DNA of 50,709 nucleotides from JAWUWD01 sp034112085 (lineage in GTDB: Bacteria > Bacteroidota > Bacteroidia > Cytophagales > Cyclobacteriaceae). The position numbers were made by a program, and so were the translations under genes. A model generated the notes under the pieces. That model was not told where the DNA came from. It ran no database searches and worked only from the letters and a program-made list of their open reading frames with translations. The stretch's first letter is position 1, and the number at the start of each line of letters is the position of its first letter. Where the stretch lies: positions 1-50,709 of the forward strand of contig JAWUWD010000081.1 of NCBI GenBank assembly GCA_034112085.1, read 5' to 3'. This document shows positions 17,176 to 25,384 of this stretch, one piece after another.

Positions 17176-17212
17176 GTAAAAAAAAGACCACTCACTGTCG
17201 TGAATGGTCTTT
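17176..17212 (-). terminator. Intrinsic terminator after rpsJ
   Basis: On the minus strand AAAGACCATTCAC and GTGAGTGGTCTTT pair (one G-T wobble) around a GACA loop, followed by a run of T. It lies 27 bases after the rpsJ stop and ends the rpsL-rpsG-fusA-rpsJ unit. Confidence 0.9.
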
Positions 17213-17238
17213 CTAATAGAAATAACTCTATAAGTTCA

Positions 17239-17544
17239 TCATACTTTGATTTCAACATCAACTCCACTTGGAAGTTCAAGTTTCATCAATGCATCAACAG
17301 TCTTTGCACTGTTAGAATAGATGTCTACTAATCTTTTATAAGTACACAACTGAAATTGCTCTCTCGCTTTTTTATTAACGTGAGGTGATTTCAATACAGT
17401 GAATTTTTCTTTGATCGTAGGTAGTGGAATTGGACCACTAACAACAGCACCTGTAGTCTTCACAGCTCTTACAATCTTCTCAGAAGATTTGTCAACCAAG
17501 TTATGGTCGTAAGACTTTAGTTTTATTCTTATTTTTTGATTCAT
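17239..17544 (-). CDS. rpsJ: 30S ribosomal protein S10
   Basis: Small-subunit head protein that also binds NusB in antitermination. It has 101 residues, the normal length, with MNQKIRIKLKSYDHNLVD at the start and GPIPLPTIKEKFTVLKSPHV in the middle. It follows fusA by 8 bases. In many bacteria rpsJ heads the S10 operon (rplC, rplD, rplW, rplB and onward), but here a terminator and then unrelated genes follow, so the rest of the S10 operon lies elsewhere. Confidence 0.98.
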   Translation of the reverse strand: MNQKIRIKLKSYDHNLVDKSSEKIVRAVKTTGAVVSGPIPLPTIKEKFTVLKSPHVNKKAREQFQLCTYKRLVDIYSNSAKTVDALMKLELPSGVDVEIKV

Positions 17545-17552
17545 GATATTTC

Positions 17553-19664
17553 TTATTTTGCTGTTTCACCTTTAGCTTCTGCTATAACCTTCTCTGCAAT
17601 ATGTTTAGGAACCGGATCGTAATGTGAGAATGTCAAAGAAGCAGTTGCTCTACCAGAACTAATTGTTCTCAGTGCTGTGATATACCCGAACAATTCAGAC
17701 AACGGCACATCAGATTTAATTACACCAGAAGTTCCTCTAGTATCCATTCCTCTCATCACACCTCTACGTCTGTTAAGGTCACCAGTAATAGATCCAGTGT
17801 ACTCATCTGGAGTTACCACCTCAACACCCATAACAGGCTCTAACAATACTGGACTAGCCATAGATGCCGCTTCTTTGAAACCTAACTTAGCTGCCATCTC
17901 AAACGATAATGCATCAGAATCCACATCGTGGAAAGATCCGTGATATAATTTCACCTTCATTGAATCTAAAGGATAACCTGCCAAAGGTCCATTGACCATT
18001 GCTCCAGCAAATCCTTTTTCTATTGAAGGGATAAATTCTTTTGGAATTGAACCACCTACAATTTTATTAACAAACTGCAAACCATCTTTTTCGTAATCCT
18101 CATCTTTTGGACCTATTTCGAATAAGATATCAGCAAACTTACCTTTACCACCAGATTGCTTTTTATAAACCTGCTTATGATCTACTGTAGCCTGAATAGC
18201 TTCTTTGTAAGCTACCTGTGGAGCTCCCTGATTGACTTCAACCTTGAACTCACGTCTCATCCGATCCATGATAATGTCTAGGTGAAGCTCACCCATTCCT
18301 CTCATGATTGTTTGACCAGTCTCGTGATCAGTATTTACGACAAGTGTAGGATCTTCTTCCACTAGTTTTGCAATAGCAATTCCTAATTTATCAGCATCAG
18401 CTTGAGTTTTAGGCTCGATAGCATATCCGATAACTGGATCTGGAAAGTCCATAGATTCAAGAACAATTTTGTTCTTCTCATCACACAGTGTATCTCCAGT
18501 CTTAATATCTTTAAAACCAACTACCGCAGCGATATCACCACAATGTAGCTCGTCTATTTGATTCTGCTTGTTAGCATGCATTTGGAAAATACGAGAAATT
18601 CTCTCTTTCTTTCCAGTTCTCGCATTGAGCACATAAGAACCTGATTCAAGCTTACCTGAGTAAGAACGTACAAAACAAAGTCTTCCCACAAATGGATCTG
18701 TAGCTATCTTAAACGCTAATGCAGCAAATGGCTGATCTAATTCAGGCTTTCTTTCTACCTCCTCATCCGTATCAGGATCAATTCCCATAATACTCTGTCT
18801 GTCAAGAGGAGATGGTAATAACTCCATCACATAATCAAGCATTGCTTGAACTCCTTTATTCTTGAATGCAGATCCACATACCATTGGCACAAATGCCATA
18901 TCTATAGTCGCAGCTCTTAAAGCAGCAACAATTTCATCTCTTGTAATAGAGTCTGGATCATCAAAGAATTTCTCCATTAATGTATCATCGTACTCGGCTA
19001 CTGCTTCGACAAGATACTCTCTATATTCGTTAACCTCATCCACCATGTCAGCAGGAATATCGATCTCCTCGAAAGTCATCCCCTTGTCTTCTTCATTCCA
19101 GACCATTGCCCTGTTTTCTACCAAGTCAACAACTCCCCTGAAATCATCCTCTGCTCCGATCGGCAATTGAAGAGGAACTGCTTTAGTCCCCAACATCTCT
19201 TTCACCTGTCCACAAACTTTCAAGAAATCAGCACCCGATCTGTCCATTTTATTGACAAATCCGATTCGAGCTACACTGTATTGATCTGCTAGTCTCCAGT
19301 TGGTCTCAGACTGAGGCTCAACACCATCAACCGCACTAAATAAGAAAACCAAACCATCTAATACCCTTAGTGATCTATTTACTTCAACAGTAAAATCAAC
19401 GTGCCCAGGTGTATCAATAATATTTATGTGATAATCGTTCTCTTTGTATTCCCAGAAAACTGTCGTAGCAGCAGAAGTAATAGTAATACCTCTTTCTTGC
19501 TCCTGCTCCATCCAATCCATAGTAGCAGCACCATCATGAACTTCTCCAATCTTGTGACTTGCACCAGTATAATATAATATACGCTCTGTAGTAGTAGTCT
19601 TACCTGCATCAATATGAGCAGCGATACCAATATTACGCGTGTATTTGAGATCTCTTTTAGCCAT
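17553..19664 (-). CDS. fusA: Translation elongation factor G
   Basis: GTPase that drives ribosomal translocation. Length 703 residues is standard for a full five-domain EF-G. The G domain has AHIDAGKTT at 16-24, the switch II DTPGHVDF and NKMDRSGADF. Domain IV has GSFHDVDSDALSFEMAA and the C-terminus has RGTSGVIKSDVPLSELFGY. It lies between rpsG (11-base gap) and rpsJ (8-base gap) in the str operon. Nothing is atypical. Confidence 0.99.
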   Translation of the reverse strand: MAKRDLKYTRNIGIAAHIDAGKTTTTERILYYTGASHKIGEVHDGAATMDWMEQEQERGITITSAATTVFWEYKENDYHINIIDTPGHVDFTVEVNRSLRVLDGLVFLFSAVDGVEPQSETNWRLADQYSVARIGFVNKMDRSGADFLKVCGQVKEMLGTKAVPLQLPIGAEDDFRGVVDLVENRAMVWNEEDKGMTFEEIDIPADMVDEVNEYREYLVEAVAEYDDTLMEKFFDDPDSITRDEIVAALRAATIDMAFVPMVCGSAFKNKGVQAMLDYVMELLPSPLDRQSIMGIDPDTDEEVERKPELDQPFAALAFKIATDPFVGRLCFVRSYSGKLESGSYVLNARTGKKERISRIFQMHANKQNQIDELHCGDIAAVVGFKDIKTGDTLCDEKNKIVLESMDFPDPVIGYAIEPKTQADADKLGIAIAKLVEEDPTLVVNTDHETGQTIMRGMGELHLDIIMDRMRREFKVEVNQGAPQVAYKEAIQATVDHKQVYKKQSGGKGKFADILFEIGPKDEDYEKDGLQFVNKIVGGSIPKEFIPSIEKGFAGAMVNGPLAGYPLDSMKVKLYHGSFHDVDSDALSFEMAAKLGFKEAASMASPVLLEPVMGVEVVTPDEYTGSITGDLNRRRGVMRGMDTRGTSGVIKSDVPLSELFGYITALRTISSGRATASLTFSHYDPVPKHIAEKVIAEAKGETAK

Positions 19665-19675
19665 TAGAATTAATA

Positions 19676-20143
19676 TTAAAACCTAAAGTGAGAAAATGCT
19701 TTGTTTGCCTCAGCCATTCTGTGCGTATCATCTTTCTTCTTGATAGCCGCTCCTTCACCTTTCGATGCTGCAATAATTTCATTTGCTAAACGGTCTTTCA
19801 TAGTCTTCTCTCCTCTGACACGAGCATATTGGATCATCCATTTGATACCCAAAGTGATTTTTCTATCAGGTCTCACTTCCAAAGGCACTTGAAACGTAGC
19901 TCCACCAACTCTTCTACTCTTTACCTCTACTGCAGGCATGATGTTATTGAGCGCTTTTTTCCACATCTCAAGACCATTCTCCTCGGTTTTCTCTTCTACT
20001 AATGCAACGGCATCATAGAATATGCCATAAGCAATACTCTTCTTACCGTCTTCCATTAAATAGTTTACGAATCTAGTCACCAAAGTATCTTGAAACTTTG
20101 GATCAGGAAGAATGTATCTCTTCTTTGGTTTAGATTTTCTCAT
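19676..20143 (-). CDS. rpsG: 30S ribosomal protein S7
   Basis: Primary 16S rRNA-binding protein of the small-subunit head. It has 155 residues with MRKSKPKKRYILPDPKF at the N-terminus and RRVGGATFQVPLEVRPDRK in the RNA-binding region, and ends in KAFSHFRF. Second gene of the str operon, 13 bases after rpsL. Confidence 0.99.
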   Translation of the reverse strand: MRKSKPKKRYILPDPKFQDTLVTRFVNYLMEDGKKSIAYGIFYDAVALVEEKTEENGLEMWKKALNNIMPAVEVKSRRVGGATFQVPLEVRPDRKITLGIKWMIQYARVRGEKTMKDRLANEIIAASKGEGAAIKKKDDTHRMAEANKAFSHFRF

Positions 20144-20156
20144 CGTTATATATTAT

Positions 20157-20531
20157 TTATTTCTTTGGTCTTTTTGCACCGTACTTAGATCTTCGTTGTA
20201 ACCTACCGCTTACACCTGCTGTATCTAAAGCACCTCTAATGATGTGATATCTCACACCAGGTAAATCTTTCACTCTACCACCTCTAATCAACACGATCGA
20301 GTGTTCCTGCAAGTTGTGTCCTTCACCTGGAATATAAGCATTCACTTCTTTTCCATTAGTCAATCTTACTCTTGCCACTTTTCTCATTGCTGAGTTAGGC
20401 TTCTTTGGGGTAGTAGTATATACCCTTGTACATACCCCTCTTCTTTGAGGGCAAGAGTCCAATGCAGGAGACTTTGACTTTGTAGTCAACTTCTTTCTAC
20501 CCTTTCTTACTAATTGTTGTATAGTAGGCAT
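20157..20531 (-). CDS. rpsL: 30S ribosomal protein S12
   Basis: Decoding-site ribosomal protein of 124 residues. TTPKKPNSAMRKVARVRLTN and GGRVKDLPGVRYHIIRG are present, both with the lysines found in streptomycin-sensitive strains. It is the first gene of the rpsL-rpsG-fusA-rpsJ unit and has a clear promoter about 60 bases upstream, making it independent of the rpoBC transcript. Confidence 0.99.
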   Translation of the reverse strand: MPTIQQLVRKGRKKLTTKSKSPALDSCPQRRGVCTRVYTTTPKKPNSAMRKVARVRLTNGKEVNAYIPGEGHNLQEHSIVLIRGGRVKDLPGVRYHIIRGALDTAGVSGRLQRRSKYGAKRPKK

Positions 20532-20588
20532 TATATATTATTAATTTTTATTTCTCAATATAGTATTGCTTCCCGAAATTTCGGACTG

Positions 20589-20620
20589 CAAATGTATTAA
20601 ATCATAAAGTAGGATGCAAA
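20589..20620 (-). promoter_or_regulatory. Promoter of the rpsL (str) operon
   Basis: On the minus strand TTTG (20620-20617), a 20-base spacer and TACATTTG (20596-20589) exactly match the Bacteroidota promoter consensus. Transcription should start near 20584, just before CCGAAATTTCGG, leaving a leader of about 50 bases. The sequence after the -7 box (CAGTCCGAAA) is the same as at the tRNA-Trp/secE promoter. Confidence 0.8.
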
Positions 20621-20643
20621 ATATATTAATATATTTTACATCC
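20612..20643. repeat. 32-base inverted repeat between the DUF3467 gene and rpsL
   Basis: Two 16-base arms with one C/T difference (a G-T pair in RNA form) lie back to back around a central ATATTAATAT, starting GGATG and ending CATCC. It begins 29 bases after the stop of the DUF3467 gene and contains the -33 box of the rpsL promoter in one arm. It lacks a long T-run. It may terminate the rpo transcript, act as an operator, or both. Confidence 0.75.
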
Positions 20644-20672
20644 ACCGTACGCTTTATATTTTACTAGGTCAA

Positions 20673-21008
20673 CTAAGCTTCTCCTACTGTCCCTCCGAAG
20701 TTAATCGGAAACTTAGGCATCTCTTCAGTCTTCTTTATATCTCCAAAGTTTTTCTCAAACTTTTGAATATTATCAGCCAACGCATTCAATAATCTTTTCG
20801 CGTGTTCTGGAGTGATTACCACCCTTGATTTCACTTTAGCTTTTGGTACACCTGGCATCAATCGAATAAAATCGATTACGAATTCACTATTAGAATGTGC
20901 CACCATTGCTAGATTAGAATATACACCTTCAGCTATATCCTCTGGTAACTCAATATTAATTTGGTTACCGTTTGGAGCAGTTGGTTTTTTATCTTTTTCT
21001 TCAGCCAT
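20673..21008 (-). CDS. DUF3467 domain protein following rpoC
   Basis: An uncharacterised cytoplasmic protein of 111 residues. Recognisable DUF3467 blocks are INIELPEDIAEGVYSNLAMV, HSNSEFVIDFIRLMPGVPKA and VKSRVVITPEHAKRLLNAL. There is no signal peptide or membrane segment. It begins 4 bases after the rpoC stop and is probably translated from the rpoBC transcript. From general knowledge, this position after rpoC recurs in Bacteroidota, suggesting a link to transcription, but no function is established. Confidence 0.9.
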   Translation of the reverse strand: MAEEKDKKPTAPNGNQINIELPEDIAEGVYSNLAMVAHSNSEFVIDFIRLMPGVPKAKVKSRVVITPEHAKRLLNALADNIQKFEKNFGDIKKTEEMPKFPINFGGTVGEA

Positions 21009-21012
21009 TGGA

Positions 21013-24000
21013 CTATTCTTGAGTATTCAATTCTTCAGCTTGCTCAACAACAACTTCCTTAGAAGCAGTCAACTTTTCGTATTCCTCTTTAGAACCAACT
21101 ACTAGGTTATCAAACCTTCGTTGTCCTGTTCCTGCAGGAATCAAGTGTCCAACAATTACGTTTTCTTTCAAGCCTATCAAGTGATCCGCTTTACCCCTAA
21201 TAGAAGCTTCACTTAGTACTTTGGTAGTCTCTTGGAAAGACGCAGCAGATAAGAAACTTTCGGTTTTCAATGAAGCTTGAGTGATCCCTTGTAATGTCGG
21301 CTTCGAAACTGCAGCTTGTGCATCTCTAACCTCGATCAACTTCAGATCTTTACGCCTCAATGTAGAATTTTCATCTCTTAGCTCTCTTGCTGTAATGATT
21401 TGCCCTGGTTTATAGTTCTCAGAATCTCCTGTCTCAGCAACTACTTTCTTATCTAGGATTGCGTCATTTTGCTCTCTAAACAAGAACTTATCAACAATTT
21501 CTCCTTGCAAGAAAGCTGTATCTCCAGCATCCATCACATTAACTTTTTGCATCATTTGGCTAACTATACCTTCGATGTGCTTATCATTGATCTTCACACC
21601 TTGCAAACGGTACACTTCTTGAATTTCATTCACTAAGTATTCCTGTACTGCAGTAGGTCCTTTGATCGACAAGATATCAGCAGGAGTAGTTGCTCCATCA
21701 GATAAATTAAATCCAGCTCTTACAAAGTCATTGTCTTGCACCAAAATGTGTTTAGACAATGGCACTAAGTAACGCTTCTTCACGCCATCTTTAGATTCGA
21801 TAAAGATCTCTCTATTACCTCTCTTGATACCACCATAAGTTACTACTCCATCAATCTCACTGACTACAGCAGGGTTAGATGGGTTTCTAGCCTCAAACAA
21901 TTCAGTTACTCTAGGTAGACCACCTGTAATATCTCTTGATTTACCCATTGATCTAGGTATTTTAACAAGGATCTGTCCAGCTATCAATTTATCACCTTCA
22001 TTTACCGCAAGGTGAGCTCCTACAGGAATGTTATATCCTTTAGAATCATCATTCTTACCATTTACAACAATAGAAGGATTCTTAGTCTTATCTTTTGTGT
22101 CAATAATTACTTTTTCTCTGTGACCAGTTTGCTCATCAGATTCTTCTTTAAAAGTAATCCCTTCGATAACTGAGTCAAACTCAACAGTTCCTTCAAACTC
22201 TGAAAGAATTACTGCATTGTAAGGATCCCAGAAACAAAACTCGTCTCCTTTTTTCACCTTCGCCTTATCCTTCACTTTCAAGAATGCTCCATAAGGAACA
22301 TGGTTAGAAATTAAAACCTTCTTAGTTTTAGGATCAATTATTCTTATCTCACCAGATCTACCCATAACGACAGTTGCATCGTTTCCGTCAGTATCTTTAG
22401 TTGCTAGTGATCTTAATTCGTCAAATTCTAATACTCCGTCAAACTTAGCTCTAACAGTTGCATCAACTGCAATGTTAGAAGCTGTACCACCTACGTGGAA
22501 AGTTCTCAAAGTCAACTGTGTACCAGGCTCTCCAATAGATTGAGCAGCAATAACACCTACAGCTTCTCCTAAGGTTACCATTTTACCAGTAGATAAGTTT
22601 CTACCATAACACTTAGCACATCCACCGATTTTAGTTTCACAAGTCAGAAGTGACCTGATCTCTACTTCTTCGATAGAAGTTTCTTCGATCGCCTTAGCTA
22701 TTGCTTCGTTGATTTCGTCTCCAGAACGCAACAACAACTCTTCAGATATAGGATCAAATACATCGTGTACTGAAACTCTACCCAATATTCTTTCAGAAAG
22801 TGGCTCAACAATATCTTCGTTGTCTTTCAACGCAGACACTACCAATCCTCTTAATGTTCCACAATCCTCTTCGTTAACTACCAAGTCTTGTGCTACATCT
22901 ACCAATCTCCTTGTTAAGTATCCTGCATCTGCCGTTTTCAAGGCTGTATCTGCAAGTCCTTTACGTGCACCGTGAGTAGATATAAAGTACTCAAGTACAT
23001 CTAGCCCTTCTTTAAAGTTCGACAGAATCGGGTTTTCAATGATAGCCCCAACTGATCCTGCAAGGTTCTTTTGTGGCTTAGCCATCAAACCTCTCATTCC
23101 CCCTAGCTGACGAATCTGCTCTCTTGATCCCCTCGCGCCTGAGTGCATCATCATATAGATAGAGTTGAAACCTTGATTGTCAGCCTCAAGTTGCTCCATC
23201 AATGTGCTTGTCAATTGAGAATTGATTCTTGTCCAGATATCAATTACCTGATTATAACGTTCGTTATCAGTGATCAATCCCATCAAGTAGTTATTCCAAA
23301 CTGCATCAACTTCTTCTTTAGCTTGCGCTACAAGTCCTGCCTTCTCTTCTGGAATAGCAACATCACCAAGTCCCATTGATAATCCACCTTTGTAAGCAGA
23401 CTGGAAACCTAATGTCTTAATATCATCTAAGAAATTAGCCGTTGCTGCTTGTCCAGCTATTTTATATACATCAGAAATAATATTCTGAAGTTTCTTTTTT
23501 GTTAAAAGTTCATTTACATAGCCAACTTCCTCAGGGACAAACTCATTGAAGAGTACTCTTCCTGCTACAGTTTCTACCATTTCTTCTACCAATGAACCAT
23601 CTTCCTTTCTAACCATCGCTTTCACTTTGATAAAAGCATGCTTAGAAAGTTTTTCTTCGTTGATAGCGATGATCACCTCTTCAGCTCCATAAAAGCTCAT
23701 TCCTTCTCCTAAAACAGGTTCCTTCTTAGTCCCTTTACGTCCCTTTGTTACGTAATAAAGACCCAATACCATATCCTGTGAAGGTACTGTAATAGGCGCT
23801 CCATTCGCAGGGTTCAAGATATTGTGTGAAGATAACATCAACATAGATGCCTCTAATACAGCCTCTTGTCCTAGTGGTACATGTACCGCCATTTGATCAC
23901 CATCAAAATCTGCATTAAATGCAGTACATACTAATGGATGCAATTGGATAGCTTTTCCTTCTATCAATTTTGGTTGGAAAGCCTGAATACCTAATCGGTG

Positions 24001-25329
24001 AAGCGTAGGAGCACGGTTAAGTAACACAGGGTGTCCTTTCAATACGTTCTCCAAGATATCCCAAACTACAGGATCTTTTCTATCTACTATTTTCTTAGCA
24101 GACTTCACAGTCTTCACAATACCTCTTTCTATCAATTTTCTGATAATAAAAGGCTTGAAAAGCTCAGCAGCCATTGATTTAGGTAATCCACATTCGTGAA
24201 GTTTCAACTCTGGTCCTACAACAATTACAGAACGTCCAGAATAATCAACACGTTTACCAAGCAAGTTTTGACGGAATCTACCTTGCTTACCTTTAAGCAT
24301 ATCACTTAAAGATTTAAGAGCTCTGTTTCCATCAGACCTTACTGCATTTACTTTTCTAGAGTTATCAAATAGAGAATCAACTGCTTCTTGAAGCATGCGT
24401 TTCTCATTTCTCAAAATCACCTCTGGGGCTTTGATATCTATCAATCGCTTCAAACGATTGTTTCTGATAATTACTCTTCTATATAGATCGTTCAAATCAG
24501 AAGTAGCAAATCGTCCACCATCCAATGGTACCAATGGTCTCAATTCGGGTGGAATTACAGGAACCATCTTAATGATCATCCACTCAGGTCTGTTCTCAAT
24601 TCTAGTTTTAGCATCTCTGAAAGCTTCTACAACTTTCAATCTTTTTAATGCTTCAGCTTTTCTCTGTTGAGAAGTATCAGTCGCAGCTTGATGTCTCAGG
24701 TCATACGACAAAGTATCTAGCTCGATTCTCGATAATAACATCTCCAAAGAATCAGCACCCATCTTAGCGATGAATTTCTTAGGGTCGTCATTATCCAATA
24801 ATTGATTTTCTCTTGGTAACTTGTCAAGGATATCTAAGTATTCGTCTTCTGTTAAGAAATCCATTTTCTCGATACCATCTTCTTCTTTAATACCTGCTTG
24901 GATCACTACGAAACGCTCGTAGTAAATAATTTGATCCAATTTCTTAGTAGGTAAACCAAGAAGATATCCAATCTTATTAGGCAATGATTTGAAGTACCAG
25001 ATATGCGCTACAGGAACCACCAATTCGATGTGTCCCATTCGTTCTCTTCTTACCTTCTTCTCAGTAACCTCAACTCCACATCTGTCACAAATGATTCCTT
25101 TGTATCGGATTCTTTTGTATTTCCCACAGTGACACTCCCAATCCTTTACAGGGCCGAATATACGCTCACAAAACAATCCACCCATTTCAGGTTTGTACGT
25201 TCTGTAATTGATAGTTTCTGGCTGAGTAACTTCTCCGTGCGAGCTTTCCAAGATAGATTCTGGAGAAGCAAGACTGATCGTTATTTTTGAGAAATCGCTG
25301 TTAATCTTTTTATTTTTTCTGAACGACAT
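21013..25329 (-). CDS. rpoC: DNA-directed RNA polymerase beta' subunit
   Basis: Catalytic clamp subunit of RNA polymerase. At 1438 residues it is normal for Bacteroidota. Visible landmarks are the N-terminal zinc site (CHCGKYKRIRYKGIICDRC), the catalytic NADFDGDQM, the second zinc site (CETKIGGCAKCYGRNL) and the trigger-loop area GEPGTQLTLRTFHVGGTAS. It follows rpoB with a 55-base gap and is followed by the DUF3467 gene at 4 bases. No frameshift or missing motif. Confidence 0.99.
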   Translation of the reverse strand: MSFRKNKKINSDFSKITISLASPESILESSHGEVTQPETINYRTYKPEMGGLFCERIFGPVKDWECHCGKYKRIRYKGIICDRCGVEVTEKKVRRERMGHIELVVPVAHIWYFKSLPNKIGYLLGLPTKKLDQIIYYERFVVIQAGIKEEDGIEKMDFLTEDEYLDILDKLPRENQLLDNDDPKKFIAKMGADSLEMLLSRIELDTLSYDLRHQAATDTSQQRKAEALKRLKVVEAFRDAKTRIENRPEWMIIKMVPVIPPELRPLVPLDGGRFATSDLNDLYRRVIIRNNRLKRLIDIKAPEVILRNEKRMLQEAVDSLFDNSRKVNAVRSDGNRALKSLSDMLKGKQGRFRQNLLGKRVDYSGRSVIVVGPELKLHECGLPKSMAAELFKPFIIRKLIERGIVKTVKSAKKIVDRKDPVVWDILENVLKGHPVLLNRAPTLHRLGIQAFQPKLIEGKAIQLHPLVCTAFNADFDGDQMAVHVPLGQEAVLEASMLMLSSHNILNPANGAPITVPSQDMVLGLYYVTKGRKGTKKEPVLGEGMSFYGAEEVIIAINEEKLSKHAFIKVKAMVRKEDGSLVEEMVETVAGRVLFNEFVPEEVGYVNELLTKKKLQNIISDVYKIAGQAATANFLDDIKTLGFQSAYKGGLSMGLGDVAIPEEKAGLVAQAKEEVDAVWNNYLMGLITDNERYNQVIDIWTRINSQLTSTLMEQLEADNQGFNSIYMMMHSGARGSREQIRQLGGMRGLMAKPQKNLAGSVGAIIENPILSNFKEGLDVLEYFISTHGARKGLADTALKTADAGYLTRRLVDVAQDLVVNEEDCGTLRGLVVSALKDNEDIVEPLSERILGRVSVHDVFDPISEELLLRSGDEINEAIAKAIEETSIEEVEIRSLLTCETKIGGCAKCYGRNLSTGKMVTLGEAVGVIAAQSIGEPGTQLTLRTFHVGGTASNIAVDATVRAKFDGVLEFDELRSLATKDTDGNDATVVMGRSGEIRIIDPKTKKVLISNHVPYGAFLKVKDKAKVKKGDEFCFWDPYNAVILSEFEGTVEFDSVIEGITFKEESDEQTGHREKVIIDTKDKTKNPSIVVNGKNDDSKGYNIPVGAHLAVNEGDKLIAGQILVKIPRSMGKSRDITGGLPRVTELFEARNPSNPAVVSEIDGVVTYGGIKRGNREIFIESKDGVKKRYLVPLSKHILVQDNDFVRAGFNLSDGATTPADILSIKGPTAVQEYLVNEIQEVYRLQGVKINDKHIEGIVSQMMQKVNVMDAGDTAFLQGEIVDKFLFREQNDAILDKKVVAETGDSENYKPGQIITARELRDENSTLRRKDLKLIEVRDAQAAVSKPTLQGITQASLKTESFLSAASFQETTKVLSEASIRGKADHLIGLKENVIVGHLIPAGTGQRRFDNLVVGSKEEYEKLTASKEVVVEQAEELNTQE

Positions 25330-25384
25330 AGTGTTATTTTATCTATAATTAAATAGGCCTAGGGCCAAATTATATTCTTTAAAA

